64,000 bases of DNA, taken from Gracilariopsis chorda. Taxonomy: Eukaryota; Rhodophyta; Florideophyceae; Gracilariales; Gracilariaceae. Under the pieces are notes generated by a model. The model did not search any database. It saw nothing but the letters and a program-made list of their open reading frames with translations, and was not told the DNA's origin. A program made the translations under genes and the position numbers. The stretch lies in assembly GCA_003194525.1 (NCBI GenBank), contig NBIV01000006.1, forward strand, positions 372,001 through 436,000, given 5' to 3'. Shown one piece after another: positions 1-11,094 of this stretch (positions within the stretch are counted from its first letter, which is position 1; every line of letters starts with the position of its first letter).

Positions 1-2
1 TT

Positions 3-749
3 GGAGTAACAGCATCTGTTTGCTCCTTATTCCTTCGATTTGGACGTCGTCTGCTCCTAAAGTCCCTCAAATACGACCGTCATACATCCGCCAGAATGCG
101 AACCGAAGATAAAATTCGTTCGTTCCAAGCGGCAATATGTGAAAAATACTCGATGCTTGGTGATGTGTACGCAGCTGCAGATGGCCTGAAAATATATCTG
201 GAGCAGTCGACAGATTCTGTTATACAAAATATGTTTTACAATGGGTGGCTACATGATCATTATGTGGGGAACGTGTTTGTCTTTGCACCGAATGGCTGCA
301 TCATATCATGTGCAATTAATGCACCTGGTGCAATGCACGATTCTGTAGTTGCGGAATGGGGAAATGTATACGCGAAACTGGAACATTGTTTTGAGGAGTT
401 CGGTGGGAAATATGTCGTAGACTTGGCATTTTGTAGAGGACAGTGCCCATTTCTCATTAAATCGGCCCAGGATCCGGTAACATCTGCCACGAGTGCACAT
501 GACGTAATCCGGTTGCAGCAAGCAACGTCTCTCCGACAGGCATGCGAGTGGGGAATGAGAGCTCTAAAAAGCAGCTTTCCGCGGCTCAAAGACCGTTTAG
601 CCTACGAAGAACGAGGAGAACGGAAACTAAGTATACGATCAATTGTAGCCTTGTTTAACTTGTGCGCAAGACTCGTCGGGATCAATAAAATACTTTCTAC
701 TTACATGGCTCACCTCGGCCCCGAAACTAATCACTTGCTATATCGCTAA
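3..749 (+). CDS. Harbinger-type DDE transposase, 5'-partial
   Basis: The frame is open from the first bases of the window, so the N-terminus lies outside it; the first Met inside is at 96. Counting from that Met, motifs typical of the DDE_Tnp_4 fold are visible: AADG (D29), a GAMHDS block near residue 78, VVDLAF (D109), and an R..CEWGMRALK block whose E151 is the likely third catalytic acid. The product would cut and rejoin the transposon's terminal repeats in the nucleus. The C-terminus appears complete and there is no internal stop. The partner ORF next door carries in-frame stops, so this copy is unlikely to be fully autonomous. Confidence 0.8.
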   Translation, partial: GVTASVCSLFLRFGRRLLLKSLKYDRHTSARMRTEDKIRSFQAAICEKYSMLGDVYAAADGLKIYLEQSTDSVIQNMFYNGWLHDHYVGNVFVFAPNGCIISCAINAPGAMHDSVVAEWGNVYAKLEHCFEEFGGKYVVDLAFCRGQCPFLIKSAQDPVTSATSAHDVIRLQQATSLRQACEWGMRALKSSFPRLKDRLAYEERGERKLSIRSIVALFNLCARLVGINKILSTYMAHLGPETNHLLYR

Positions 750-764
750 TGCTTAAAGCAAAAG

Positions 765-1733
765 TTACTTGTTCATATCTTTTGTGATCCACATCATAAA
801 CATTTCCATAAACCTTTGGTGCCGTTTGCTGTCTTCCTCTCTCCATTAGCGCTCATCCTGTCTATCCAAAGCCCTTTTTTTGCGCTCTTCTTCACGCTCT
901 GCAGCCATTCGAATACGTTCTTCTTTTTCCAGATCTCTCTGCTCTTGCCTCCGCTTCCTCTCTTCCTCCCGTTCCATTTCACTGGCGTCATTCTCTGCCT
1001 CTCTACGCGTCTGTTCTTGCATCATTTAGAGCTTATAAAGCTCATATGTATCGTGCGATGTCGTGTTCGGTCCTTCTTTTGTGACCTTCTTGCGTACCAG
1101 GGGTCGAGGAGCAACCGAGGTTGACGTTGCGAGCGGTGTATCGTGGCCAGATCCCGCTTCATTTGGGGAAGATTTAATGCCTACTTCGCCTACATCCAAT
1201 GCATTACAGTCCTCGTTTTCTGGGTCTGATTCAAAACCTACGTCCTCATTAGACTCTTCCCCGCCCCCCATATCAGTACGCTCCGTCATCAGATCCCTGA
1301 TTCGCTTCGATCGGTCCACCTCTGGTGGCATAGTTGGATCGCCCGTGGGTATCTTTCTCCTATGCAGCGACGCAAACTTCCTTCTTAAGTTGTCCACATT
1401 TCTTTTCTTGTCGGAGTACTTTTGATGATGAATTCTTAGAACGACGTCCCATTCATCTCTTCCCAAGGGGAGCTTTTCGTCGAGAAGTTCTATTAAACTG
1501 TCTACTTTTTGCCTCAAAAATTCAGATCCGTGTCCTCCAGTCTGCGGCGCCCGATTGGTTTTCTGTTTCTTAATATTCTTGGCACAGTGATTCCTCTGCG
1601 AATTTCGTAGTCCACGTCTGTGATTGGTTCCATGTTGCATATTTTGTACAGCAAGCGGAAGGTGTTGAGCATTTTCATGCGTGTTTGTTTGCATATCATG
1701 CACAAGACTGTTCAAAGCGGTGGTAGGTCGCAA
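765..1733 (-). pseudogene. Harbinger Myb/SANT-like accessory protein, two in-frame stops
   Basis: The open part (1026-1733) has a basic N-terminus, then a Myb/SANT-like segment beginning VDSLIELLDEKLPLGRDEW and containing KKRNVDNLRRKFASL. An acidic tail follows. This is the DNA-binding partner protein seen in Harbinger elements (DUF6818-like). After the TAA at 1026-1028 the same frame continues with a highly charged coiled coil (many E-R-E-E-R-K units) and ends with a conserved-looking RFMEMFMMW block before a TAA at 765-767. A second in-frame TAA lies at 846-848. The coiled coil is what one expects at this protein's C-terminus, so I read the two stops as decay. Translation ending at 1026 with a shorter product is the alternative. 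Confidence 0.65.
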
Positions 1734-1918
1734 GACCGTCTTGTCGTCGGCTTTTGGTCTACCTTGGGAGAGCTGATCACTATATTTTCATGGTGGTTTT
1801 GATTTCTGTCGTTCCTGTGGAATCCTTTTTGCGATTGGTGGGCAATAATCGTATGTAGAGTATGATTGGGATTGAAAGAAGACTGCATCTTGTGCTGTAT
1901 TGAGGCAGTGAGAGCGTT

Positions 1919-2368
1919 TTAAGACGCATTTGAGAAGTCCCGTCCGACACTCTTATGGCTCTGTACGATGCGAGTTACATAAGACCCGTTCACAGCGCTA
2001 CGATCCACGTTTTCAACGTTTTGTGCAATTGAATTCTGACTTTTTACGATATGAGGTGTAAGAGAGCTGTTTGGAGCGCTTGTAGAGGCGTTTGGAACGT
2101 TTCGTGCGACCGAGTTTCGGCTCCGTTCGATGCGAGGCGCAGGAGATTCGGTCTCAGCGCTTGGTCGGAGATCTGGTAGATGCTCAGGTTCTGCCATAAG
2201 GCAAACCAGAACCAAAGCGCAGTGCCCTTCGGTACGAAAGTGTGCGATTTGTGTCTGGCGCATAATCTACCTCGCACGATCGCAGACACCGACCGAAGCC
2301 CCAATTTACTGCGGCACATCTCGGCTATTTTTGGCGCAAACGTCGGATTTGTGAAGTACTTAACTTAA
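1919..2368 (-). pseudogene. Decayed zinc-finger-like ORF with 27-residue repeats
   Basis: Reading leftwards from 2368, one frame gives KYFTNPTF, a single Cys in AEMCRSKLG, and CARHKSHTF. This pattern recalls a BED-type zinc finger (KYF...C..C...H...H) with part of the metal-binding set missing. A second frame takes over near 2263 and encodes three 27-residue repeats. The switch of frame between the two recognisable parts suggests an indel in an old gene. BED fingers are common at the N-terminus of hAT-type transposases, but no catalytic domain is visible here. Function is not assigned. Confidence 0.3.
1922..2185 (-). repeat. 81-bp tandem repeat, about 3.3 units
   Basis: Three diverged 81-bp units lie at 2105-2185, 2024-2104 and 1943-2023, followed by a partial unit. 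They keep one reading frame and encode 27 residues each, with the shared core RI..S..SV. Conservation of period and frame while the bases diverge suggests that the repeat was once translated. Confidence 0.6.
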
Positions 2369-4061
2369 AAATGTGTAATCCGGAACCCCCCAGTAGGGCG
2401 AGAATTGGGTTGCCCAGCTAAAAATGTTCTCTGGACCTTTCCGTAGAAAATACTGTTCCGGTGTGACTTGTCCATGTCGTAGTGTAGAAAGGGCTTAAGG
2501 CACAAATACTGTGTGCAGCCTACTGTCAATTTTGCAAGCAATGCTCGACCAAAGTATTCAAACGTTTTAATGTTCCGGTCACGCCCGGTGTGCATCAAAT
2601 AAATGTCATGATATTGGGCGCCTCCTGAAACCGCAAATGCACAGATTTAAAAGGCTATACATGAGTGTGAGGTAGGATGCGTTTCCACGAAAGCCCAGGA
2701 CTTGTGATGCTTCTTCCCTGAGCTTTGATTCTGCTAAATAGAAGGTGGAACAAATCTCTCGCAAGCGAGAAAACGAGGAAACAATTTGTGCTTTTGTGTT
2801 TTCAGGAGACGCCCATTGTCAGATCGCTACCGCGTAAGAATAAGATACTGGACCTGCACAAAAAAAGAGGCAGAACAGCACCATGATGCCACGGACACAA
2901 TGAGTCCCTGATAGCAGAGGTGACGAATTGTCCTTAAGACAGAGCGTTCAGCTTACTTGGAAGCTCGGTAAGGCTTAATGTAAACTTCTAAGGGAAGGAC
3001 CGCAGAGGACATCAAAGCTTCTGGCAAAGTATTCTGATCAGTTGAAGCGGAAGCCAGGCAGGTGCAGGGCTCCTTTCTGTTTGAGTTGAACTCCTTAAAA
3101 CGATAGTCCTGCGGACTTGATCTTCTTAACATGTATGATGCTCCCCAGACTCCATGCTGAAAAGGTCAACGCAACGGTATACGAGTTCAATGACTTTCTG
3201 CTAGTCACCGCTTCCACACATGAAGTGTTGTGCCCAGCTTCAAGGCAAGACATAGAGTTAAGTGACAGAAGTTGTGGCGCCTGTTGCAGCCACAGTGACT
3301 TCGTCACCTTGTCACTTAGGCCCGCCGCGTCTTTAGAGACAGAATCTTACACGATTTAGATTTTACTGTCACCGTCTCTTCGCTGAAGGAGACAGTGAGA
3401 TCGCGGTAGATCACAATAAGGCATTCCTCGTTGATCTTAGAGAGATGTTAACGAGGCAGACGTGCCCTCATTTTCTTTTCTTGCCCTTAAAAAGAACAGA
3501 AACTCCGCCAAAGATCCCACGATGAATTTAAGAACTTGTCGGTGACAAAGATGAGAAGTCTTACTTTTACCTGAGCATTTGGTCTGCGATAAGAGTTATC
3601 GTAGTTTCGAACTGAATTAGAGTTTCGGAAAAGTGAGGTTTCATAGTTAGTGAGTGTGTGTGTGTGGTTTATTTGTGCCATATTCCTAGCTCCGAATACG
3701 CCATGGGGCCACTTGCAAAAGAATCCCTCTCTCTCTAGGAAGGCCCGTTGCCAATAGGAAAGAGCGCGTTCCAGGATTATCTATCAAAAGCCATCGCAAG
3801 ACAACGAAGAGACTGAGATGAATCGACAATGTAACAAAGCTCCACACTTGACCTGAATTTGTCGCTATAGGTTGGTGTCACCCAGCACAGGATCATTTCT
3901 GTTGTGGTAGAAAAAAATGTCGAGAAAAATGCCTTCAAGAAAGCGGCCAACAGACTTGTCCACATTCTTAAAATGTGAATCACTTTTCTGTGCATTGTAG
4001 ACTACAAGCAAGGGAATAACCAATCTGCATGCGAGGAGATTGCTGTGCTTCATACAATCCC
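2369..4061. other. No gene recognised
   Basis: Only short, mutually overlapping reading frames with no recognisable motif occur here. There is a short (GT)n tract near 3655-3667. I see no tRNA, no clear transposon end and no TATA-linked ORF. Confidence 0.5.
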
Positions 4062-5124
4062 GCAATCGATTGCAAGGACTTGCACTTATACTTGCAATCC
4101 TATTGCAATATCGACCTTTCATTGTAGTCGGGCGCACAATGTGTGCCACCAGAAGCACTTCAATGTGCAGAAACGACCATTACTGTACCTCATCCTCAGA
4201 ATTAAGCAAACTTAGTACTTATTGCCCCAGTTCAATATCTCAGAATCAGTCATTCACTCGCGAAAAGAGAATGGCTTCAAATAAATACGCCGTGGTTAGC
4301 ATTCGACAATGAAACAGAATCTTATCATTAACTACACTTTCAAAATCCTATCTACGTGCATTGAGCTCCTCAGATTTAGGTTACAATGACATTGCAATAT
4401 GAATGGATGGTTGCTCTGAGAACTGCAGTCGGATTGCAATCTCATTTTTGGAGAGCAATCCCTGATTGCAATCTTTGGATTGCAAGCGATTGCGTTCCAC
4501 CCCTTGCAATATGTTGATGTCAAATTGCAGGAGCGAAGAGAAGGGCAATGCGTGCAGATCAGCAAAAGCAGGTGTGCTCCACTACACAAAGAAGCGATGC
4601 TGGACATTCAACATCCCCAAAACAGTGATTAGTGCAGTGTTGCGATTTCACCTTTTTGGCATGTCATCTGTCTCCAACATGTTATGAGCACAATCGCAGG
4701 AGCTACGGGTTGCAGAAATCCGTTCTCGCAAGTCAGAATTGAGGGCACTGACCATCAAATGATTTTGTTGACATGTGCCCATATGCGTATGGACATTCCA
4801 AGAAGTGCGTAAAGAAGGGCTGCCAACTATGAATGCAGCATACAGTAGTACCGTTGTACTACGTTGCTGAAATGCTTCGAAACATGTGCTGATTCCGAGG
4901 GCATACGAAGGACAAACGTTTTAATTGAGGTTGGGAGGGCTATCTCTATACCGCTGGGTCCCACTAATGTTGGTGCAGGTAATTTGGTTGAACAATGGCA
5001 GTGACGATACGATACGAAGACAGGATGTATTAGAAGGCGTATGCAATAAGAGAAGGCGTCAAGCCATTCACACAAACACAACACACGGAATGTACAATCG
5101 ATGCAAGGGCAGCAATCGATTGCT
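4062..5124. other. Non-coding stretch rich in ATTGCAAT / GCAATCGATTGC motifs
   Basis: The 12-bp palindrome GCAATCGATTGC occurs at 4062-4073 and again at 5112-5123. Between them TTGCAAT-type heptamers and octamers recur, for example near 4092, 4102, 4391, 4433, 4466, 4479 and 4504. No convincing ORF overlaps them. They could be binding-site clusters or remains of a simple repeat; the sequence alone does not decide. Confidence 0.4.
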
Positions 5125-7823
5125 AGCTCCGAAAAGGCAAATCGCACTGCTGTGTGTCTCATACATGGACGCATGACTGAATCGATCTGAGGTTGAGAGC
5201 AGTTGAATGCAGCAACCGATCGAATTACAGCGTTTTCAGAACAAAAGCACAAAGCGGCGACGGGGTGTTGAATGGCTGTTTAAAGGGGCTCAAACAACGC
5301 CACACGACTGAAGGAATAAGAAGTGCTGTGGTGAATGTGTTCCACGAGTGATTACGCGGCAGCACAATGAAAAGAACGCAGCATTGTCACGCGCTTTGTA
5401 TCATGCACTTTAGGTAACTGTAGTTGGCACAACTGTTTGTTGAACGACAACGTATTGTCGAGAAGCGAAGAGGGTTGAATTATGTAGTTGAACAGCTCTC
5501 CGAAAGTGTGGCTCGCTTTTTCATTAGTTCCAACAAGACTTGGTTTAATCACCCGTCAAACAAAGCAGTTGAGAAATGTGACAGCAGGAGCGCACACAAT
5601 AGCACATTACAAAAACGAAGGTAAGCGTTTTCTTCCGCAGCGAAGCGCAATATCTACTAGTGACAATGTGTTTGCAAACCCGAGAGGTGACAAACTGTGA
5701 CCCCGCAACGATGAATGCGAATATAAGCACGCGCACGCGGCAAAGAATCGCAAGATTGCAGGTATGAAAGCATGACAATGAATGAAAACGCTAAAAGGCG
5801 AGCAAGGGTTGTTTTTGTTGGTGCTCCAATCACAACGTTTGCCGCGATGACAGCACGAAACGCAAGACGTGTCAGTTGTCGGCCAGAGGGCTCGCTCTCA
5901 AATTGCTGCACCTCCAAGCGCCGCCCGCAAACACGCTTGCAGAATCTTCTGAGCACTGTGTTACGGGGCTGCACTGCCGTTGTGCGCTGTTGTTGCGCTC
6001 GAGAAAGGCGTGAACACAAGGAGTTACGCCGTACATACGAACAGTAACGCTGCGTGAATTGGACACGTGCGCTGTGACTGGTGCAACCTCGCGTATGTAA
6101 GCAGCGATAGGAATCGCACAGAGTAACAGCCTCTTCCATATGCTAAACTGAGGATATGGAGGAGGCTGTTGTTCTGTCGTATGTGGGTGGGTGTATTTTG
6201 GTTGCAAGGAGGCACGAAGGGGGATGCTTTCCACACGTGCCAGGTTGCGGCGGTGATGAGGTCATCAGTGACCGCTGAACCGCGCAGCGCAGCCCAAGCC
6301 TCAGCCGCCAACACTCACACCGGAGCGCCATCACTGAAGAGAAAGGCGCCGCGATGTGGATGCGTGCGAAGAGCGGCGCGGTACGTCCCACACGTATTAC
6401 AGAGGCGGCAACGCACTTGCGCCTCTTTTTTGGCGCGAAATGATTCCGAGTGACGTGCATATGCGCAGAACGTGAAGGGTTAAAAAGATTCGGTACAAAA
6501 GATTCTGCACAATCAGTTTGCTGAGCTCATTGGTGCGATGCTCGCCTCTTCGTTGGGTGCCACCGACGGGAGCACCAGAGAGGGTGCTGACCAGACACAC
6601 CCACCAGCTTTATGTACCAACGGTATCTGGCGTCACTCCGTGTCCACTGTATCTATGATACACCATTGTAATTACAAGCGCACGTTCGGTACAGTCCGTA
6701 GTTGGTATTAAAACGTGTAAGGGTTAACCGTTTATGCGCTTTCGGAAGCCGATAAAGCTTTCAGAGCGCATGGCTTCCTGAAAGAACCATAAAACACGCT
6801 GCTCAACCGTAAGACGTGTACCTATTAGGCACAGCTTATCTGCTCGCAAATCAAGCCCTTACCAGTATTCGTAAAGCGCTTTCACGGGAGATCATGATGA
6901 CCACAGACGGCGTTCCTCTTTTCTATTGCCCATCGTTCCCCTACGCATAAATAACTGTTCTTTCTAGAAAACTTTTACCAACCACGGCTCTGCGCTGAGC
7001 GGGAGCTTTCGAGCGCAACGTACCATTGGTACAATAGCAGGTGGTACGGTAAAACAAAGCGCTGGCGGCAGATGGCAGATGGCAGTGGCGCGGTGTGAGC
7101 AGATTCGCAACGCAAACGCTGCTTTTGCGTGCGGGCGTGCAGCTGATTGCGCGTGACATGCCCAGCGCGCGGTGTAAACGAGCTCAATTAAGCATGACTT
7201 GAGTGCGCTCTCAGAGGCGCATCGCGGCGGCTGATACGCAACTGATGTGCGCTCTGCCAGTGCGCAGCTCTGCTCGCAGCTGCGGATCAGTTGTCGCGCG
7301 ACCGCGTCTGACGTACAGGCGGCGGTGGCACCCGCCCGTACACATTTGGCGTCCGTCGCGCAACTCGGCATGGGCGTGCACCCAAGCGCAAAAAAAAAGC
7401 GCACGCGCTTGTAAAAAGGGTGTCCAAGCATGGTGGCGTTCACAAGTGCAGCCCCTCTGAGTGACGGCTTTCGTCCGCGCGCGTGCATGTCCGTTTGACA
7501 CTCGCAGAAAAACATCATCAACAGCGAAAAGAACGCCACGGGCGCAGCCGCCACAACGACAAACTGGAGGCGGAGCGTATGCAAGGATTACATAGGCTAC
7601 GTCAGAGAACACGGTCGCGAGTGGTATTCCAGTGCTGCAATTACAGAGTGCTGCGCCGATATGCTTCGCAACTCACGGAAGACGCACCAACGTGATGCAG
7701 GCGCACACGCAATTACGGGCAGTGTTCTCGACAGTCGAGACGCGTGCAGCAGCAGCATGACGGAAACCGTTGGCTGTGTAAACAAAATGCGGGTAGCAAT
7801 CATACAGGCTCAATTTGAGAAAT
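5125..7823. other. No gene recognised; GC-rich, CpG-rich section
   Basis: Several medium ORFs overlap on both strands, as expected in GC-rich non-coding DNA. The longest (6964-7584, minus strand, 206 codons) has a hydrophobic stretch near its start and about 15 cysteines, but matches no family I know. I do not call it a gene. Confidence 0.4.
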
Positions 7824-8386
7824 GGGTTAATTTGAGACGAGTTGGTTGCCAAAAAGATCGCTAACGTAGAGCAAAAACTGGTTTTTCGTTTTTGTAATTA
7901 GTAAATTTTTTGGTTTTGTAAAATTGAGACTTGTAGCGCAGATCCAAATTACAGGCGTTTGTCTATCAAAGTGTCAATGTCAGATGCGTTGTATTTTTGA
8001 AAGTGCCAGAATCGTCAAAACTGTACTTCGTTTCCAAGGCATGGAAACTTGAAAGTGAATTACTCAAAGTTAAAAGCTCGTGTGTCCTCCTCGCAGAAGA
8101 AGGAAAAGCGGTTAGACTGTACAAAGAAGCATATTAGCTATGGTAAACATTTCTTGTGTAGCTGTTGCCTTTTTGTCCAAAACACGCAGACCAAACGCCC
8201 TCGATGTTAAAGAAAGCAATTATGTCCGTCATCTCAACTTTGTCGCAACTAGTATTTTTATTTTTCGAATAGTCTGTTCTATTGTGGTTCAAACTAACAA
8301 GATCCAATGCCACTATGGCAGAAAAGAACGCAGGTTTAAAAAGACCATAAAAAGTCCAACCTAGTCCTTGTCTCAAATTAACGCCC
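7824..8386. mobile_element. Possible MITE with 13-bp inverted ends
   Basis: GGGTTAATTTGAGAC (7824-7838) and GTCTCAAATTAACGCCC (8370-8386) are inverted copies sharing 13 exact bases, and the similarity extends inward (GAGTTGG against AGGTTGG). The 563-bp AT-rich interior has no recognisable transposase. A clear target-site duplication was not seen, so the call is tentative. Confidence 0.4.
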
Positions 8387-9003
8387 TTCTTCGTCTAAAA
8401 TCAATGCTGGCGTACCAAAAGCTACGCAAAAGTTTACATATTTTAAGGTCATTAATCTGTTCCAAATTAAGCCATGCTGATTTCTAACCCTACTTTTGCC
8501 ATCTGATACACTATGTATGAGTTATGTCGACCAATGTAGCACGACCAGGGGCAATAATGATCCCAATCCACAGAAGAGGTGGCATACCAATATCGCGTGC
8601 GGATGAGCGCTAATTGAGCGAGCTGTGCGATATAAGCTGTTTATCGCAGTGTCGCTTGCCGTACGACCAATCAAGCGCAACGCAGAAGTGCTTGACAAAT
8701 GAAATGAAAAAGAAGATATTGATAACGCTCACTGGTTTGGTTCGATCGAACGAAAGTTACTGTACAGTGCGCGCCACTTCTTTAAGCAAACGCTTTCGAC
8801 TGACAAAAGAAGTGTTCTGCGTCTGCGAGCATGAGACAAATGATGTTTGCACACACAAAACATGGTTTTCAAACATAACCTATAGAACCGTTTGCACCAG
8901 TTCCGTATCATTCGGACCACACGTGCAAATAATGCCACGAAACATCTTTAGCCACGCCAAACAGTATATGAAACACCTAATAAGACCCTACGTCTTTATT
9001 CGT
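8387..9003. other. No gene recognised
   Basis: A plus-strand frame of 133 codons (8614-9015) runs into the antisense of the Tc1/mariner relic and resembles no known protein. I treat it as chance. Confidence 0.4.
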
Positions 9004-9762
9004 TCAGCACTTTGAAGCACTGCCACGATTGTTCATCACAGCCAAAAGACGTTTGGGAATAGATCGAAAGAGCTTTTGCATGTAATTTGCCGTTAAACTG
9101 CGCTAAACAGTGACAATGAACTCCTTCATATCCTCAACAATGTCAAATTACTTTTTGTTGGCGTACACCTTCCTAGCAATCCGTTCCAAAACGTTTTCTA
9201 TAATAAACAGGTCTGGAGACTTAGCCGGCCATGATAGAGTACGAAACTGGTGTCCATGTAGCCAGTTTCGCGTATAATTATAAAGTGCAATGCCCTCAGA
9301 GAGGGATTCTTGGTACTTGGTTGATTTTCCGAATGTTTCGGTAATGTAGTCATTGAACGAACTACGACCACTAATAGTGTATTTGACACTTGGGAAAGGA
9401 AAGAGTCAATTGGGGGTTGGCCACACTGGTGGGCATGAACCACCAAAATGGAGTAATTTAGCTAATTCTATTTATTATTTTTACACCCATTTCTGGGATG
9501 GTTAGTACTTAGTGCGCTGGCGGGTTGCGATCGCACCAGTAAACCTTCCCTAACAAGGGATCCCAACCTAAGGATTTGGCTCTAGACCTCAAAGCCTTCG
9601 CGTGCGCTCTACTTCTCTTTGGAGGGAAGCACCGTCGCATACGGGATGTCTAATCCACTTGCCTATCTAAAGGACCCGAGTATTCGGATTGTTATTCCAG
9701 CTGTCTTGGTGTTCGCCTTGTATAAGATTTATTTACAGACACTGCCGTTAGTCTTCGTCACG

Positions 9763-11094
9763 TGTGGTGCAATGCCCCAAAGGGAAAAACACCGAAAGAC
9801 GTTCGGGATCTTCCTCTCACGAGGTGAACCCAGTTGGGTAGAGCCCTCCCAGAGGTGTCACTGTAGTGCAATACATTCCCGCGTACGGGCGATGGTGAAA
9901 CTCATATCTGAGGTGTACTCGGGGCGAGCGATGAAGCGGGATGCATGAATTTTAGCCCCCGTTTACCGGGCTAATTAGCGGTCGGGTTACCCAGGGTGGT
10001 TATGGGAACATTCATATTTTGTGGTACTTGCCTGGCAAGGGTGGTGGACACGTGGCTACAGCCCCGGCCAGGAGGCCCAAAATGGCTACTTATTTTAGTG
10101 TAGTTTAGGGGTTAATTTTACTTAGGCTAGTGCACTACCTACTGTACTGCACTGAGCTAGTACTTGAGCGTCGGCCGCACGACTGCGAACTCACCAAGAA
10201 AAGGAACAAGGGTTCGGCTCTGACTCTATTCGCCATGCGAAGTGTCTAACTCCTCGCGGAGGTACACCGCTTGCCCGGTAGTTTCACCCGACTCGCACCA
10301 CCGAGGAGACCGTGCTCGTCGTACCCAGTGGGTTATGACCACTCGTGGTATTCATTGTTGTCGTGTGACCGCCCGTACAGGCCCTATCTCCGCCCCAGTT
10401 TTGGGTATTGATATTACCGACGTGTGTCGTGAGACCGTGAGACCATCTCTTCCCCTCATATCCCCTAACCGCCGCGCGGCGCGTGTTCGTGTGTTAGTAT
10501 CGGCACCCCCCTCCGGGGTCTGTTCCCACTTTCCGCACGCCCCCGTCGGGTGGTCCCTTTCCCTCTTTTGTTCCCCTGTTCGCAGGCTACTTCCGGACCC
10601 GCCGTGGTTCCGACCCGTTCTAACCCCTAAACCCCCGAGGTACATCCAGGCTCCCGACGGAGTTACACCCGTCATACGGGACACGGAGGGCTCTACCCAG
10701 CTGGGCCTACCTCTCCAAGAGAGCAAGGCTTCGAGCTGCCTTGGGTGCCTTTCCCACACCGGGATTGCACCACAGTCACGGCGAAGACTAGAGCCAATTC
10801 CCCAGATTGGGGTCCCTTGTTGGGGAAGGTTTACTGGTGCGACGGCAGTGCGCCGTCGCACTAAGTACTAACTTCCCAGAAATGGGTGTGAAAATAATAA
10901 ATAATATTAACTAAAATACTCCACATTTCGTGGCAATATCCACTACTGTGGCCAACCGCCAATTGACCCAAAACCGTGTCCCACGTCTCCATACCCACCA
11001 TTGTGGGGCGTAGTTCATACACGCACTACACAACCGATAATATCGGGAAAACGATCAAGTACCAAGAATCCCTCCCTGAGGGCGTTGCACTACA
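9763..11094 (-). repeat. Solo LTR C2 (short form of the element-C LTR family), inside LTR E
   Basis: Reverse orientation; TCACG precedes it (9758-9762) and TCACG follows it (11095-11099), a perfect 5-bp target duplication. Without the LTR nested inside it, it is about 414 bp and matches the short 5' LTR of element C (48131-48545), including the same internal junction that lacks about 410 bp found in the long form. No coding region remains. Confidence 0.88.
9862..10774 (+). repeat. Solo LTR D (913 bp), inside LTR C2
   Basis: It runs from TGTAGTGCAA to TTGCACCACA and is flanked by a perfect GTCAC duplication (9857-9861 and 10775-10779). Its ends resemble the element-C LTR but most of the interior differs, so it is a related yet distinct family. 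It is the youngest of the three nested LTRs here. The ORFs seen inside it are LTR sequence, not genes. Confidence 0.88.

Larger units (their letters stand above)
1..1733. mobile_element. PIF/Harbinger DNA transposon, left end outside the window
   Basis: A transposase (+) and a Myb/SANT-like accessory ORF (-) lie tail to tail, with only 15 bases between their final stop codons (747-749 and 765-767). PIF/Harbinger elements are known to encode exactly this pair. The convergent layout recurs in the deleted relative at 32697-33784. The left terminus is cut by the window. I could not find the right terminal inverted repeat, so the true right end may lie somewhat beyond 1733. Confidence 0.75.

Noticed and set aside
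6964-7584. 206-codon Cys-rich ORF with a hydrophobic start
   Set aside because: Sits in GC-rich DNA with ORFs on both strands and has no family motif; too weak to call a secreted protein.
8614-9015. 133-codon plus-strand ORF
   Set aside because: Unknown sequence ending within the antisense of the Tc1/mariner relic; no supporting motif.
10242-10871. Overlapping ORFs of 209 (+) and 169 (-) codons
   Set aside because: They lie in solo LTR D and run into LTR C2; GC-rich hairpin sequence opens several frames at once.
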